From contig NC_020166.2 of assembly GCF_000224145.3 (NCBI RefSeq), positions 5,896,927 to 5,960,926 of the forward strand: a stretch of 64,000 nucleotides of DNA, in the 5' to 3' direction. This document shows, piece by piece, positions 49,832 through 61,800 of this stretch; position 1 is the stretch's first letter; each line of letters begins with the position of its first letter. A program made the translations under genes and the position numbers. This DNA is from Ciona intestinalis (Eukaryota; Chordata; Ascidiacea; Phlebobranchia; Cionidae). The notes beneath the pieces were generated by a model. It saw nothing but the letters and a program-made list of their open reading frames with translations, had not been told where the DNA came from and did not search any database.

Positions 49832-52423
49832 TTATTTTGTTAGGCCTTCCTTTTTTGCTTCAGTTTCGTATATAAGAAGTCTCCACATTTTCACGACAAA
49901 TACTTCGGCTTCGTCGTCCAATACCATAGAAATGTCCTCTAAAATTTTATCGGGGTTACTTTTGGTCATGATTTTACTGCAGATGAATTCAACAAGGGTG
50001 GGTTCTTCCTCCCCAATGTATTCCATAATCTTTTTCGTAATCCATGGCTGTATCCTCTTTTCCATCAAGGTAGAGTCCACCATGGACCAGTCCAATGTGT
50101 AATCAAATAAATCATCTTTCTTTGTTGGAATGCGCTCAATCAGAGCTCTTATCATCTTGCGTTTCTGCTCATCTTGTTTCTTTTCTTCTTCGACCTGCTT
50201 TGCACTGTTGACGGCTTTACGTTCCTCATCGGTGTATTGTAAGGGAACAAGCTTCCTCTTTCGTGGGAGTTCATCTTCTTCTTCATCTTGGTTGAAAACA
50301 TCAGAAACAGTAAGCTTCTTCCGCTTGTTAGTTGCAGTCGTAAGTATTTGTGGGTTGGGAGACAACTTGCGTGCAGCTTCGTCTACCTTAGGAGCAGGAT
50401 TAATCGTAACCTGGGGCATGCTAAGCGGGGCAGCTGCTGGAGATGGTACGGATGAAAACTCCATTTTTTGGGCTGGGTCCGAACTCTCTTTCACATCAGC
50501 AAATATCGGAGACTTAGCAATTGGAATTAGGGTGGGTTTGGAAACTGCTTCAGTTTTTACTTCATTCATTGAAGCAAACATTCGCTTTTCTGGAGCTGCT
50601 TCTTTACCTTTCTTTTTGGGTTTCTGTTCGGATTCGCTGTCACTGGAGTCAGAATCACTCTTGTCGGACTCATTTGAATTTGAATCTTCGTCATCAGATG
50701 AGGAAGCAGAAGAAGACTGAGCATTGTCCACTGGAATTTCTTCAAATGATTTAGAAGGTGGGGTATCAGGTTGAAGCAATGGTTCCCAAATATTTTCAGT
50801 TTCTTTTATAACTTTGGCGATTGCGGTATCAGGTTCAGGGTGGTGTTCTTCAATGAGACGTTTACGTAAAGCATCAATTTCATCCTGCTCTTTTTTTCGG
50901 TCCCGTTCATCAGCATCCTGTTCTCGCTCATATTCTCGCTGTCGTTTGGTCAAAGCACTTCCCATGTAATATTTGCTATCACTGCGATCATCATCATAGT
51001 CTGCTAAAAACTCACGAAGCCGCTTTGCTTCACGAATTAGTTCTTTTCTCTGTTGAATCTCTTTTTCATCGCGTTTTTCAAGATCTCTGTTTCTTCTTCT
51101 TTCCCGACCTTCAAATGCATTTAGTCTAGCTTGATAAGCTGCCTCTTTTTCTCGAATTTTTCTTTCCAGACGTCTCTGCTCATGTAGTTCTGAATCTTCA
51201 TCATTATCATCAACTCTCCGGCGAGTGATAGGACTCCCGGGACTCCGTCGGCGAGGAGGGGGACTTCTGGATTTTCGTGGCGTTCTTCTTGGTGGAGATC
51301 TTCTTGGGATTGGAGATCTTGTTCTTCGTCGACGAGGTGGGGAAGATTGTCGGGAAATCTCCCGTCTTCTTGGGGAGCGACTTCTGGTACGATGAATCTG
51401 TCTTCTTGAAGGACTTTCGTTGCGCTGGCTTCTCTCGCGATGGCGATCACGAGGTTCTCTGTCATGATCTCTGTCTTTATGGCGTTTGTCAGAATCTTTA
51501 TCTTTGTGCACTCTATCCTTTTGGTGCCTTTCTTCCTGAATTTTCTGTGTCTCTCGGAATGATCTGATTTCTTTACTTATAAAGTTTTTCTGTTCTTCTT
51601 CCAGTTCAAGTTCTTTAAGATTCTCTTCAACATTTTGAGATTCTCTTACAGTTGGATACTCTCGCTTGTGCTGTTGTAATGCTTCCGGCTTTTCCAGGAC
51701 TAAATCTGGTTTGGCAGTGTTCAGTTCACCTGCATATTCAATAAGTAGAACTTCGATGGCTGAACGAGCATCAGCTACACCAGTTGGCTCAACAAGCGAA
51801 CCGTCTTCATTTTTATCTTCAATCCCTTTCAGCTTTTTCCACTCATCAATCAATTCCTGTGTTTTAGCATCAACCTTTACAAGCAACTTTTTATCACCAA
51901 GTTGAAAGTCATGTAAAATACAAATCGCTCTTAGGGCTGATTCTGGGTCACGATATTCGCAAAACCCAAAAGCTTGCAGCTTGCCTGATGCCCCCTGCAC
52001 CCGCTTCCATGTGTAAACAGAACCACATTTCATGAGTATCTGTCTTATTAATGCATCGGATGCTCTGTCAGAAATGTTTCCAACAAAAACAGTTATTGAA
52101 GGGTCCGTATCACTTCCATTTTCAGCAGATGTAGCATCTGCAGATTTGTCTTCATTTGTAGATGAATCCACTGGTGTTTGAAGTACAGGCGGTGCTTGAA
52201 TAGTGGGCGACTTAATCCAAATTTGCTGATTAGTCTGTACCAACTGAGTAGGTCTTGCAACCATCATTGGCTGTGCAGTAATTATGGGCTGCATTACCGG
52301 CCTCACCATTACTTGAGAAACAGGTACTGGAGCCATTTGCACCATCATTGCACCAGAGGGAACCGTGCTTGTTGTATACACTGAACGTGGAATTTGGAGT
52401 GGTACTCCTGGTGGAAATGACAT
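49832..52423 (-). CDS. RBM25: RNA-binding protein 25 (RBM25), intronless CDS
   Basis: Nuclear splicing regulator of the RRM-RE/RS-PWI type, associated with U1/U2 components and the exon junction. 863 aa (human about 843). RRM at about 110-186 (TVFVGNISDRASDALIRQIL, KLQAFGFCEY, then DAKTQELIDEWKKLKG). Long Arg/Glu/Ser-rich middle with SPPRRRRTRSPIPRRSPPRR, about residues 290-540. Acidic-Ser run (SSDDEDSNSNESDKSDSDSS). C-terminal PWI domain about 770-855 with QPWITKKIMEYIGEEEPTLV and VKMWRLLIYE. The N-terminal Pro/Met/Gln tract and the start match the family. All coding sequence is in a single exon, unlike vertebrate RBM25. The ATG is directly preceded by AG after a T-rich stretch (tacatttttgtgtaaag), so a spliced-leader acceptor is possible. 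Long plus-strand frames inside it are antisense shadows of the low-complexity regions. Confidence 0.96.
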   Translation of the reverse strand: MSFPPGVPLQIPRSVYTTSTVPSGAMMVQMAPVPVSQVMVRPVMQPIITAQPMMVARPTQLVQTNQQIWIKSPTIQAPPVLQTPVDSSTNEDKSADATSAENGSDTDPSITVFVGNISDRASDALIRQILMKCGSVYTWKRVQGASGKLQAFGFCEYRDPESALRAICILHDFQLGDKKLLVKVDAKTQELIDEWKKLKGIEDKNEDGSLVEPTGVADARSAIEVLLIEYAGELNTAKPDLVLEKPEALQQHKREYPTVRESQNVEENLKELELEEEQKNFISKEIRSFRETQKIQEERHQKDRVHKDKDSDKRHKDRDHDREPRDRHRERSQRNESPSRRQIHRTRSRSPRRREISRQSSPPRRRRTRSPIPRRSPPRRTPRKSRSPPPRRRSPGSPITRRRVDDNDEDSELHEQRRLERKIREKEAAYQARLNAFEGRERRRNRDLEKRDEKEIQQRKELIREAKRLREFLADYDDDRSDSKYYMGSALTKRQREYEREQDADERDRKKEQDEIDALRKRLIEEHHPEPDTAIAKVIKETENIWEPLLQPDTPPSKSFEEIPVDNAQSSSASSSDDEDSNSNESDKSDSDSSDSESEQKPKKKGKEAAPEKRMFASMNEVKTEAVSKPTLIPIAKSPIFADVKESSDPAQKMEFSSVPSPAAAPLSMPQVTINPAPKVDEAARKLSPNPQILTTATNKRKKLTVSDVFNQDEEEDELPRKRKLVPLQYTDEERKAVNSAKQVEEEKKQDEQKRKMIRALIERIPTKKDDLFDYTLDWSMVDSTLMEKRIQPWITKKIMEYIGEEEPTLVEFICSKIMTKSNPDKILEDISMVLDDEAEVFVVKMWRLLIYETEAKKEGLTK

Positions 52424-54062
52424 CTTTACACAAAAATGTACCTAAATTGATATTAAATTTTAACTACACTACCAGACTCGAAAAATTGAGTCTAAATATC
52501 TAGTAAAGAAGCGCATTTTGCCTACAAGTTTAGTAAACAATATAGGTAGAATAAAAGCAATATGTTCTACTAAATGACTAATATGTGACAGACGTGTGGG
52601 CAAAGTTGCGGAGCAGGTGGGCGTCCACCTGTCGTACTCGAACTCTGAACTGTGGCTACCTCCATGTGTCCTAAACTCTGGTACTCGCACCTTGCTCAAC
52701 ATGATCAGACTCTTATATGGCAAGATACCAGTCTGCAAAGTATGGCAGTTCCTGAAATATCTCGCGCGTGCAAGAGGGTTATTTTTCGCAAGCGCGCGTG
52801 CTATCATTAAAAAACGCCGTGCAAACCATGTACATTTCCAAGCCACAATAGGAAATCCTACTTAGTTTAATACGTATTTTGTTCATTGTTTAATTAATTG
52901 GCGTGTGTGGGACAAATTATGGCGTGCATAACCAAAAGTTTGTAAAAAAATCGCTTGTGAACCTGCCATACTCTGCAGTACTGCAGACTGGGCAAAATGT
53001 AAGAAACAAAATTTTACATGAAGAGAGTTTCAGCATTGTAACACTATAGGGAATAGTTTCTTATCGTTGTCCTAATATTACATTGTTATAACAAGGGTCA
53101 TAGGAAACGCTCAAAGCACAAATATTGAAATAATCACGTTCCGTCAGCTGTTATTATTAGTATAAACTTTTTATGCATTCAGTGAAATGGGGATAAACTA
53201 TAATACTAAAATCTGTACTCAAAGCATAGTTAACCGCTTTAGACGTATATTAAAGTTAATCTTAAACAGAGAAATCCAATCAACGCACGGCAGCGTAAGA
53301 AATCGAAACATTAAGAACGGTACAGAATTAAATTTCCTGAATGGCATACCTAAGCCTGGCTATTAAATACACACAGTATAGTACACCAAACGATTGGTCC
53401 TATCTGTCTTGTTTGTCAATATAAATAACATACAAAGCAACACAATTTTATCAATACAACCGCGCACGCCGAAACGTCATTAAATCGCGCCATCTTAAGG
53501 ACGATACGCCTCATTGATTTTTCATGTCGTGTAATAGAAATGGTATTTAAATCAGATTCAAGCTTAGGATATAAGCTTTGGTTTAATCTAAGTCAATAGA
53601 GAGTATTTTCTATCGTCTTTAGGTTCGATAAACCGCAAAATAGATATAAATTTTGCTAAAAAAATATAAAACGTTTAAAAAATCAATAGTAAAACAGTCA
53701 TTACCAGACTCTGGTCATTACAAAATACACAATATTGTATTACACAAAGTAACATGCGGTGGTACAGTACTTTCACATCGTGACCGAAGAGACGAGATAA
53801 GTTTCATTCATTCATTCATTCATTTACAGTACATCTGCAACTCCGCAACCGCTCGAGCAAAGAGTCAATGAAACAACTTTGTCTCTGCTCGAGCTAACCG
53901 TATATATATTATTGCTTCAAAATAACACTATTTTAAATCTTTACGTCGTTTGTCAAACGGAAGCTGCAATGTGCAACTTTTTGTAAATTAGGGAAGGTGG
54001 GAAACGGGTTCACACGTACCTTTTTGGGGTTTATACATGCAAATTTCTATTGACCAGCAGTG

Positions 54063-54110
54063 CACGGCCTACTAGAGATATATCTCCAGTGATATTTCTA
54101 GTAGGCCGTG
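54063..54110. repeat. Near-perfect 19-bp inverted repeat (hairpin), 10-nt loop
   Basis: Arms cacggcctactagagatat (54063-54081) and atatttctagtaggccgtg (54092-54110) are complementary except for one G-T wobble; the loop is atctccagtg. The left arm follows CAGTG. The pairing stops at the arm ends. Origin unknown. Confidence 0.85.
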
Positions 54111-55142
54111 GCCGGTGTCGTGATATATTTGTTCTGACCGTTAAATTTGTATCGGGCGCTAATGCTCACGCGCCCCAACGCTACCTGCGCATGCGAAACA
54201 ATACGAAGTCCACTGAAATGGAAAACGTTCCGCATAAAATCATTATCAAATACATTTTACATCGTTCCAAGAAACATTCTTCTATCTATACTGTTGGCGT
54301 CGCTATGTCTGATTATTATTATGTTAGACATATTGCCGTGTCGATAATTAGACTACTAGTAACCAAAAAACTCCCAAATCAGTTCACACCCGCCTCCTGT
54401 TAGTATTGTTCTATTTTCTCAAGCAAAGACAAAGAATATAGTTCGCATTTAGCATTGCTTACTTTGGATCAACTGAGGCAAATACTTAGTCTGTATTTTA
54501 AGCAGGATTTTAATCGATTTTACAATGCTTGTTTATTTATGTTATGATTCCCGAAATTTAATAGTTTGCTAGTTTGAATCATCAAGGGTCAATATGGCTT
54601 TAATTAGGGTTAAAAAAATTAAAAACACAATGTTTAAAAATAAATATTTATAGCTTACATGGCAAAGAAAGCGACACAGTCGGTTAATTTCGGTAGGTTA
54701 ACTATATAAGCTGCAGAATACTATTAATGTAAAAATGTTTTTAATTTTTTCTTCCATTTTCCCCCACATTGTATAGTTTTATATGTTTTTATTGCCAAAT
54801 TTTGTTGTGTTTGTTTTTAAGTCAATAATTTATACCTCAGGGGTAATTTAAACATAACAACTGGTATAATGACAAGATAATATATAAAAACTATATTTAA
54901 GTGGCTTATGTGCGAAAAACGGTGTAGCAATACTCAATAATATACCGTATGGGTAACCCTTTAAAAATATAGCACCTTAGCGGAAGGGCAGGAAAATAGT
55001 GTTTAAATTTGATGGGTGAATCTTTTATTAATTATAATTAACAAGGATTTAAACTATCCTGCTTATACTGTCTGTTTTTGAATTTGTAAAATCACACATG
55101 CATTGTGCGAATCGCTAAATAACCCCTTGTGTATCTTAATAT

Positions 55143-55333
55143 AGTAGAGTGGGGAAGATGGGACACCCTTCCTTCTATTTTCCCGTCCCATTTGGTAGTA
55201 AACAAAAACATTCAAAACATTTTAAAATCGTATTCTCATGACTACCATAGACTGACGTTGTTAAATATTTAAAATACAATCAGAATATTTGATATTATTT
55301 GCTAGATCCGACCCGTCTTTTTTCACTCTAATA
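55143..55333 (-). mobile_element. MITE copy D (inverted) plus adjacent lone terminal repeat
   Basis: agtagagtggggaagatggg at the left; the core cccatttggtagtaaacaaa and atagactgacgttgttaaat identify the reversed MITE; a degraded right end (cccgtcttttttcactcta) lies near 55333. A second, better right end (gccccgtctacccccactcc) lies at 55451-55475, either from a nested or a second element. Confidence 0.7.
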
Positions 55334-55879
55334 TATATTATTGGATTGTTGTTAATTAATAAATAAAGTATGTGATAGTACTAATTCGTGGTATCGGCCA
55401 TAAAACGTCATATATTTCGATTTTGGAGATATTGTGCAATGCGTGCTTGAGTGCCCCGTCTACCCCCACTCCACTATATGTATTTACTACCTACCCGTGT
55501 AACCTTGATATAAAATATTAAGAGTTTGAAGTAGCAGAGTAGACACGACTCCGCAAACAGTACAACGCTGTAAATTATATATTTAAACGTGCGGTCCATA
55601 TAGATCAAATTAAGAGGTATATGTTTGCCGGTGTAACACATCTTAAACCCCCCCCCCCGCGTTATTAAGTTTGTTTAATATGTCGCAACGTTTATTTCAA
55701 CTTAGCGGGAGTACATTACACAAAACAACGTTTTGTTGGACTAACTGATGTGCAAATATTTTCTTAGTCTGTTTTATGTATCGTTTGCATGCTGATGAAA
55801 ACAAGTTCAAGTTAAGAAACGAATATATATCAACAACAAGTACATTTAAAAGGGAATTATTTGTCGGGCAGCAAGTGTC

Positions 55880-58800
55880 ATGGCAGTTTATGAGCTACGA
55901 GTTTTGCTGTGCTTCGGGATTATTTTATTTCAAATCGAAACCTGCCTGTGTCAAGGTATAATAATCGTAGAGACAGTTTACTTTAGACAGACAACAATAT
56001 AAAGGATGTGTTTGGTTGCAGACACAGATTGCTACGATAATGGGACTCCAATATCAACAGGTCCTACAGCAATTGAAGGGGAGTGCGAGTTCTATTATAT
56101 GTGTTCCAACGGTAGGGCGGTGTTAAATTAATATAACAATTTTTAAATTGGTATAATGCCGTAAACAAAAAATGCTTATACAACAGGTCAGCTTATTGAG
56201 ATGTCGTGTGGGGAAGGCCTCGCTTTCAATCCAGAGATTTCAAATTGCGACAGGATCCAAAATGTAAACGGGTGCCGTGATTTGGATGGAACAGCAGGTA
56301 AAAAGTAGGAAGATTTTGTTAGGTTGGGGAAGATGGAACATATTTCCATTTTCTCGTTCCATTTAGTAAACAAAGAGCATTTAAAGAAATGAGCATGACT
56401 TCCATAGACCATTGTTATTTGTTTAAAACACAGTCAGGAGTTTTATATATTGTGTGCTTAAGGTGTCCTATCTACCCTCACCCTACTTTATTTATTATAT
56501 AATTAGGACATATTTTAATTGTTTTAAGTGGCTCCACAAATAAAACCTATGAGACAATATGTTGTATACGTAGGTGCGACCGACTACTATTGCTACGACG
56601 AGCAGGGAAATTTCGTTGATAAATTGCCATTTCCAAAACCTGGAACGTGCGACACTTACTACGAATGCTCATACGGTCAGCTGGGCTCTAATTTGTTTCA
56701 CAAATTGTTAATTGCAATCATTTAAACTTAAAAAGTTTTAATAATTGTACGTATTCAGGACAATTAACGGAGCGGAAATGTGTCCCTGGTCTAATATTTA
56801 ATCCAGTAAGCATGGCATGCGATTACCCAACAGATCCTCCAACTTGCATTCCAAGCGCAACGACAATTTTTCCAGATGCTAATGAAAATCGTAAGTCGTA
56901 TAGGGTGCACCAAATTAATAAATAGTAACATCAATTTAGATATAGTACAGTTTCATTGTTCGTGTATTTATTAATACCAACGGACTTTTAAAGTCGCGGG
57001 GCAAACGCGGTATATATAATTCTGAGAACATTCTATGTTTACTGATATATAGGACGAAAAAAGCAAATGAAACTTTACCACCCTATAGTGTATTGTGAGT
57101 GATAACACACAAAATTAAAACTTGTACGGCGACTATTTGCAAGAGATTATAATATGTTTGCTTTAAATATATATTATATGTCAACAGCGTCGGCAACAAT
57201 TTTGCCCAAATCAACCACAAGGCAAGATATAACTCAACAATCCACCACAAGTCTTGATACTTCGTCTCAACCACCAACGACCTACTTGCCAACTACAACA
57301 GTAAAATCAACTACATACACTATATTGACATCAACAATTAATTCACAAGGTACATATATAAAGATACAGAAACTTAAGACTTAATATTGAGCGGTCCATT
57401 TGAAAACACAGAACAAGATTGTTATGAAAATGGAATTCCGATTTCAAAAGGTCCGACCGCCATTGAAGGAGAATGCGAATTCTTTTACATGTGTTCAAAC
57501 GGTATTTCCCATATCTTACCATTCAGTATAGTAGGTGGGGTAAGTTGAAACATTGGGCAAGTTGGTACACCTTTAAAATCTGCTTTTATGGTTATATGTT
57601 TGATGATATACAAAAACGTATATGTTTCAGTATTATTCGTTGGTATATTCTCACCATACAACTATGCGCGTTATTAAGTATGATCACCAATAAAAGTATG
57701 ATAGAACAAATTAATGTGATCAACCTGAAACTGTCGTATATTTTAATTTTTAAATATTGATATATATGTTAGGTGTTATATCATACCCAAACCCTATTAC
57801 GTATTCAAACAACAGAATAGTTTTACATATTATCGACCCTTAAAACGTTCGTTAGCTCGTTAATTTCATGGTACTTAAAACTAATCTATGTATATTTAAC
57901 AAACCTAAACCAACAAAGCAGCATCTGCGCATTTGCGGAAGCTTCTTGTATTTAATTTCACAACCGTTGTTGTGCAGGACAACGTACCGAAATATCATGC
58001 GGAGAGGGTCTTGCATTTAATCCAGAAATTTTAGTTTGTGATAACATACAAAATGTACCAGGATGCCGAGACATGGACGGAACAGGTGTGAAACAAACAA
58101 AATGCGTTAAAATATGCATTTTGTCCGATTCTTATTTTTCGGTGCTGTGCAGGTGCATCAGACTATTATTGCTTCGACAAGGATGGGAACTTTGTCTACA
58201 AAGAACCATTTCTAAAACCTGGAAGCTGTGACACGTATTACCAGTGTTTGAACGGTATATCAATTGTGTATGCTATATGAAGCATAATACAAATGCCAAT
58301 ATTGAAAAATATAAATAATGCATTAATCGCTTNNNNNNNNNNNNNNNNNNNNNNNNNNNNNNNNNNNNNNNNNNNNNNNNNNAACATCAACTACAGTTCC
58401 TATTAGTTCAACCCAAACAACAACAACAACTGATTCAATAACATCAACTACAATTCACATCAGTTCAACCCAAACAACAACTGATTCAACAACATCAACT
58501 ACAATTCCTATCAGTTCAACCCAAACAACAACAACTGATTCAACAACATCAACTACAGTTCCTACCAGTTCAACCCAAACAACAACAACTGATTCAACAA
58601 CATCAACTACAGTTCCTATCAGTTCAACCCAAACAACAACAACAACTGATTCAACAACATCAACTACAATTCCTACCAGTTCAACCCAAACAACAACGAT
58701 GATTCAACAACATCAACTACAATTCCTATCAGTTCAACCCAAACTACAACTGATTCAACAACATCTACTACAATTCCTATCAGTTCAACCCAAACAACAA

Positions 58801-61800
58801 CAATTGATTCAACAACATCAACTACAAATCCTATTGGTTCAACCCAAACAACTACAACTGATTCAACAACATCAACTACAATTCCTATCAGTTCAACCCA
58901 AACAACAACAACTGATTCAACAACATCAACTACAGTTCCTACCAGTTCAACCCAAACAACAACAACTGATTCAACAACATCAACTACAGTTCCTATCAGT
59001 TCAACCCAAACAACAACAACAACTGATTCAACAACATCAACTACAATTCCTACCAGTTCAACCCAAACAACAACGATGATTCAACAACATCAACTACAAT
59101 TCCTATCAGTTCAACCCAAACTACAACTGATTCAACAACATCTACTACAATTCCTATCAGTTCAACCCAAACAACAACAACCTGATTCAACAACATCAAC
59201 TACAATTCCTACCAGTTCAACCCAAACAACAACAACTGATCAATAATATCAACTACAATTCCTATTAGTTCAACACAAACAACAACAACTGCTGATTCAA
59301 CAACATCAACTACAATTCCTATCAGTTCAACCCAAAACAACAACAGCTGATTCAACAATATCAACTACAATTCCTATTAGTTTAACACAAACAACAACAA
59401 CAACTGATTCAACAACATAACTACAATTCCCATCAGTTCAACAACAATGATTGATTCAACAATATCAACTGCAATTCCTATTAGTTCAACCCAAACAACA
59501 ACAACAACTGATTCAACAACATCAACTACAGTTCCTATCAGTTCAACCCAAACAGCAACAACAGCTGATTCAACAACATCAACTACAATTCCTATTAGTT
59601 CAACCCAAACAACAACAACTGATTCAACAACATCAACTACAATTCCTATCAGTTCAACAAACAACAACAACTGCTGATTCAACAACATCAACTACAATTC
59701 CTATCAGTTCAACCCAAACAGCAACAACAGCTGATTCAACAATATCAACTACAATTCCTATTAGTTCAACACAAACAACAACAACAACTGATTCAACAAC
59801 ATTAACTACAATTCCTATCAGTTCAACAACAACAACTGATTCAACAACATCAACTACAATTCCTATCAGTTCAACCCAAACAACAACAACAACTGATTCA
59901 ATAACTTCAACTACAATCCCTATTAGTTCAACACAAACAACAACAACTGATTCAACAACATCAACTACAATTCCTATCAGTTCAACCCAAACAACAACAA
60001 CAACTGATTCAACAATATCAACTACAATTCCTATCAGTTTAACACAAACAACAACAACAACTGATTCAACAACAATAACTACAATTCCCATCAGTTCAAC
60101 AACAACGATTGATTCAACAATATCAACTGCAATTCCTATCAGTTCAACACAAATAACAACTACAACTGATTCAACAACAATTCCAAATAGTTCAATACAT
60201 ACTACAGGTACAACAACAACAAATATTTATCAAGAATAAACAATTGTTATTACTCTTATGTTAACAATAACAACGATACTTATATATTTTATGGGGGTTA
60301 AGGTCACGATATGGTACGATATGTGTCGTAGAATTAAGGCCAGGTCTGGCACCTTAAACTACATTTTAGATTGAATTTTCGACCCTTAATTTTATAATCT
60401 GTTATTCTTACTTTTTCTGCAGCTGATGTATTAACTACTACTACAACAGCACAAGTAACGAATAAACCTCCGACAACAACCTGGCCGGCAACAACTTCTA
60501 CAACACAAAAACCAACTGGTACATACTCCGTTTCATACTTTAACTTATTTGTACTCACAAGCTATTATTAAAACCTTGTGGCGAATCGCTACGAATATTT
60601 GCGCTCATATGCTTAGAAAGGTTTGAAAGACGGAACCCCTTTAGCACATAATAACCAAATATTCTGATCGTGTATTGAACAATCAACAACGGCCTATGGT
60701 ATTCCTTAGAATGTGATTTTAAAATTTTTCGAATGTTTTTGTTAGATACCAAATGGCGCATGAAGTAGAATAAAAAAAGTGATCCATATTCTGTCACTCT
60801 ATTCCCTCTATATATCATATATACCATTGTAAAAGTATATATAGTACTGTGGGGAAAGATGGGACACCCATAGCACATACTATCCAAATGATCGAGCTCT
60901 AAACAATTAACAACGGTCAATGGAAGTCGTGACAACACGGTTTTATAATTCTTTGAATGTTTTTTGTTCACTATACCAAATAGGATGAGAATATAGAATG
61001 AAAAGGTGTCCCATCTTACCCCACCCTACAGTATATTGATAGCATTATCCATTAAAATTCAATTTAGGGCCGAGTTACGTTGGATTTGTAATTGACGATA
61101 CTAGTTCGATGGAAAACGAAATCGTCGCTGTTAAAGAATGGATTTCAAATTGTGTGACCACAAACTACGCTTCTTGTGGTAACCCTCCAACTGGAGGGTG
61201 GGTGCTGTCGACCTTTAATGATCCAAGTACGAATAAGATACTTTTTACAAAACAATAAAGTTACTTTGTTAATTACATTGATGTATAGAACGTGTCCATT
61301 AACCGCCTCGATATTTCGCAGCCATCGGTAGAGTAGTAGGTCCGACAACAGATATCAATCGAATAATTACAGCTCTGGACGCATTGCAAGTACATGGCGG
61401 TGGCGATTGTCCCGAACTCAGTATGACAGGAATAAAGGTGAGAAAAGAATCGGAATTACAAATTTTTAGAAATACCTTTGGAATTACATACTTTGACGTA
61501 TATTCTTACTCCGCTAGAATGCGGCAAAGGTTATACCTGAGCAGAACACAGGTTGCAAGATCTTCTTTTTTACTGACGCAACGTCAAAGGACGGGTACAC
61601 ATTCAAAAGCACAATGAGCGTTTTTACAAAAAACAGTAAGAGAGAGCTATAACTGGTGTAAGCGACAATTAAACACTTTTCTTTAGATTGTGTGTTTATA
61701 CCTGTATTAACGGGTTGTTGTCACGAATGTGAGGATCCGTGTGTTTCTCAAGACTCGGAATACTGCACAAACTACGTCACAGACGACAGGGCAGATTTAT

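Larger units (their letters stand above)
52424..55879. other. Divergent intergenic region RBM25 / chitin-binding gene
   Basis: 3.4 kb between two divergently transcribed genes. It contains CpG-containing sequence close to RBM25 (two copies of cgcgcgtgc at 52763-52801), a (TTCA)n microsatellite at 53802-53824, the hairpin at 54063-54110, AT-rich sequence from about 54.4 to 55.1 kb, MITE copy D, a lone terminal repeat at 55451-55475 and an 11-C tract at 55648-55658. No gene recognised; a 125-codon minus-strand frame just upstream of RBM25 has no recognisable similarity. Confidence 0.5.

Noticed and set aside
50130..50720. 196-codon plus-strand frame rich in Ser
   Set aside because: Exact antisense of the acidic and Lys/Arg-rich part of RBM25; its composition follows from that.
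52469..52846. 125-codon minus-strand frame just upstream of RBM25, considered as a third operon gene
   Set aside because: No recognisable domain or codon pattern, overlapped by a plus-strand frame of similar length. Kept only as a remote possibility.
54050..54403. 117-codon frame covering the hairpin
   Set aside because: No domain, no splice context, and the frame includes the palindrome; probably random.
55776..55961. 61-codon frame starting MYRLHADENK as the first exon of the chitin-binding gene
   Set aside because: The overlapping ATG at 55880 in another frame gives a proper signal peptide and joins the next exon in phase.
57530..57575. Another MITE end (gtaggtggggtaagttgaaa)
   Set aside because: Resembles the terminal repeat but no matching right end or core was found; possibly a second related family.
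59377..60091. Minus-strand Val/Ile-rich frames across the repeat
   Set aside because: Shadow of the ACA-rich coding repeat; no independent evidence.
58383..60207. CRISPR-like array
   Set aside because: Units are directly adjacent with no unique spacers, encode Thr/Ser peptides and sit in an animal exon.
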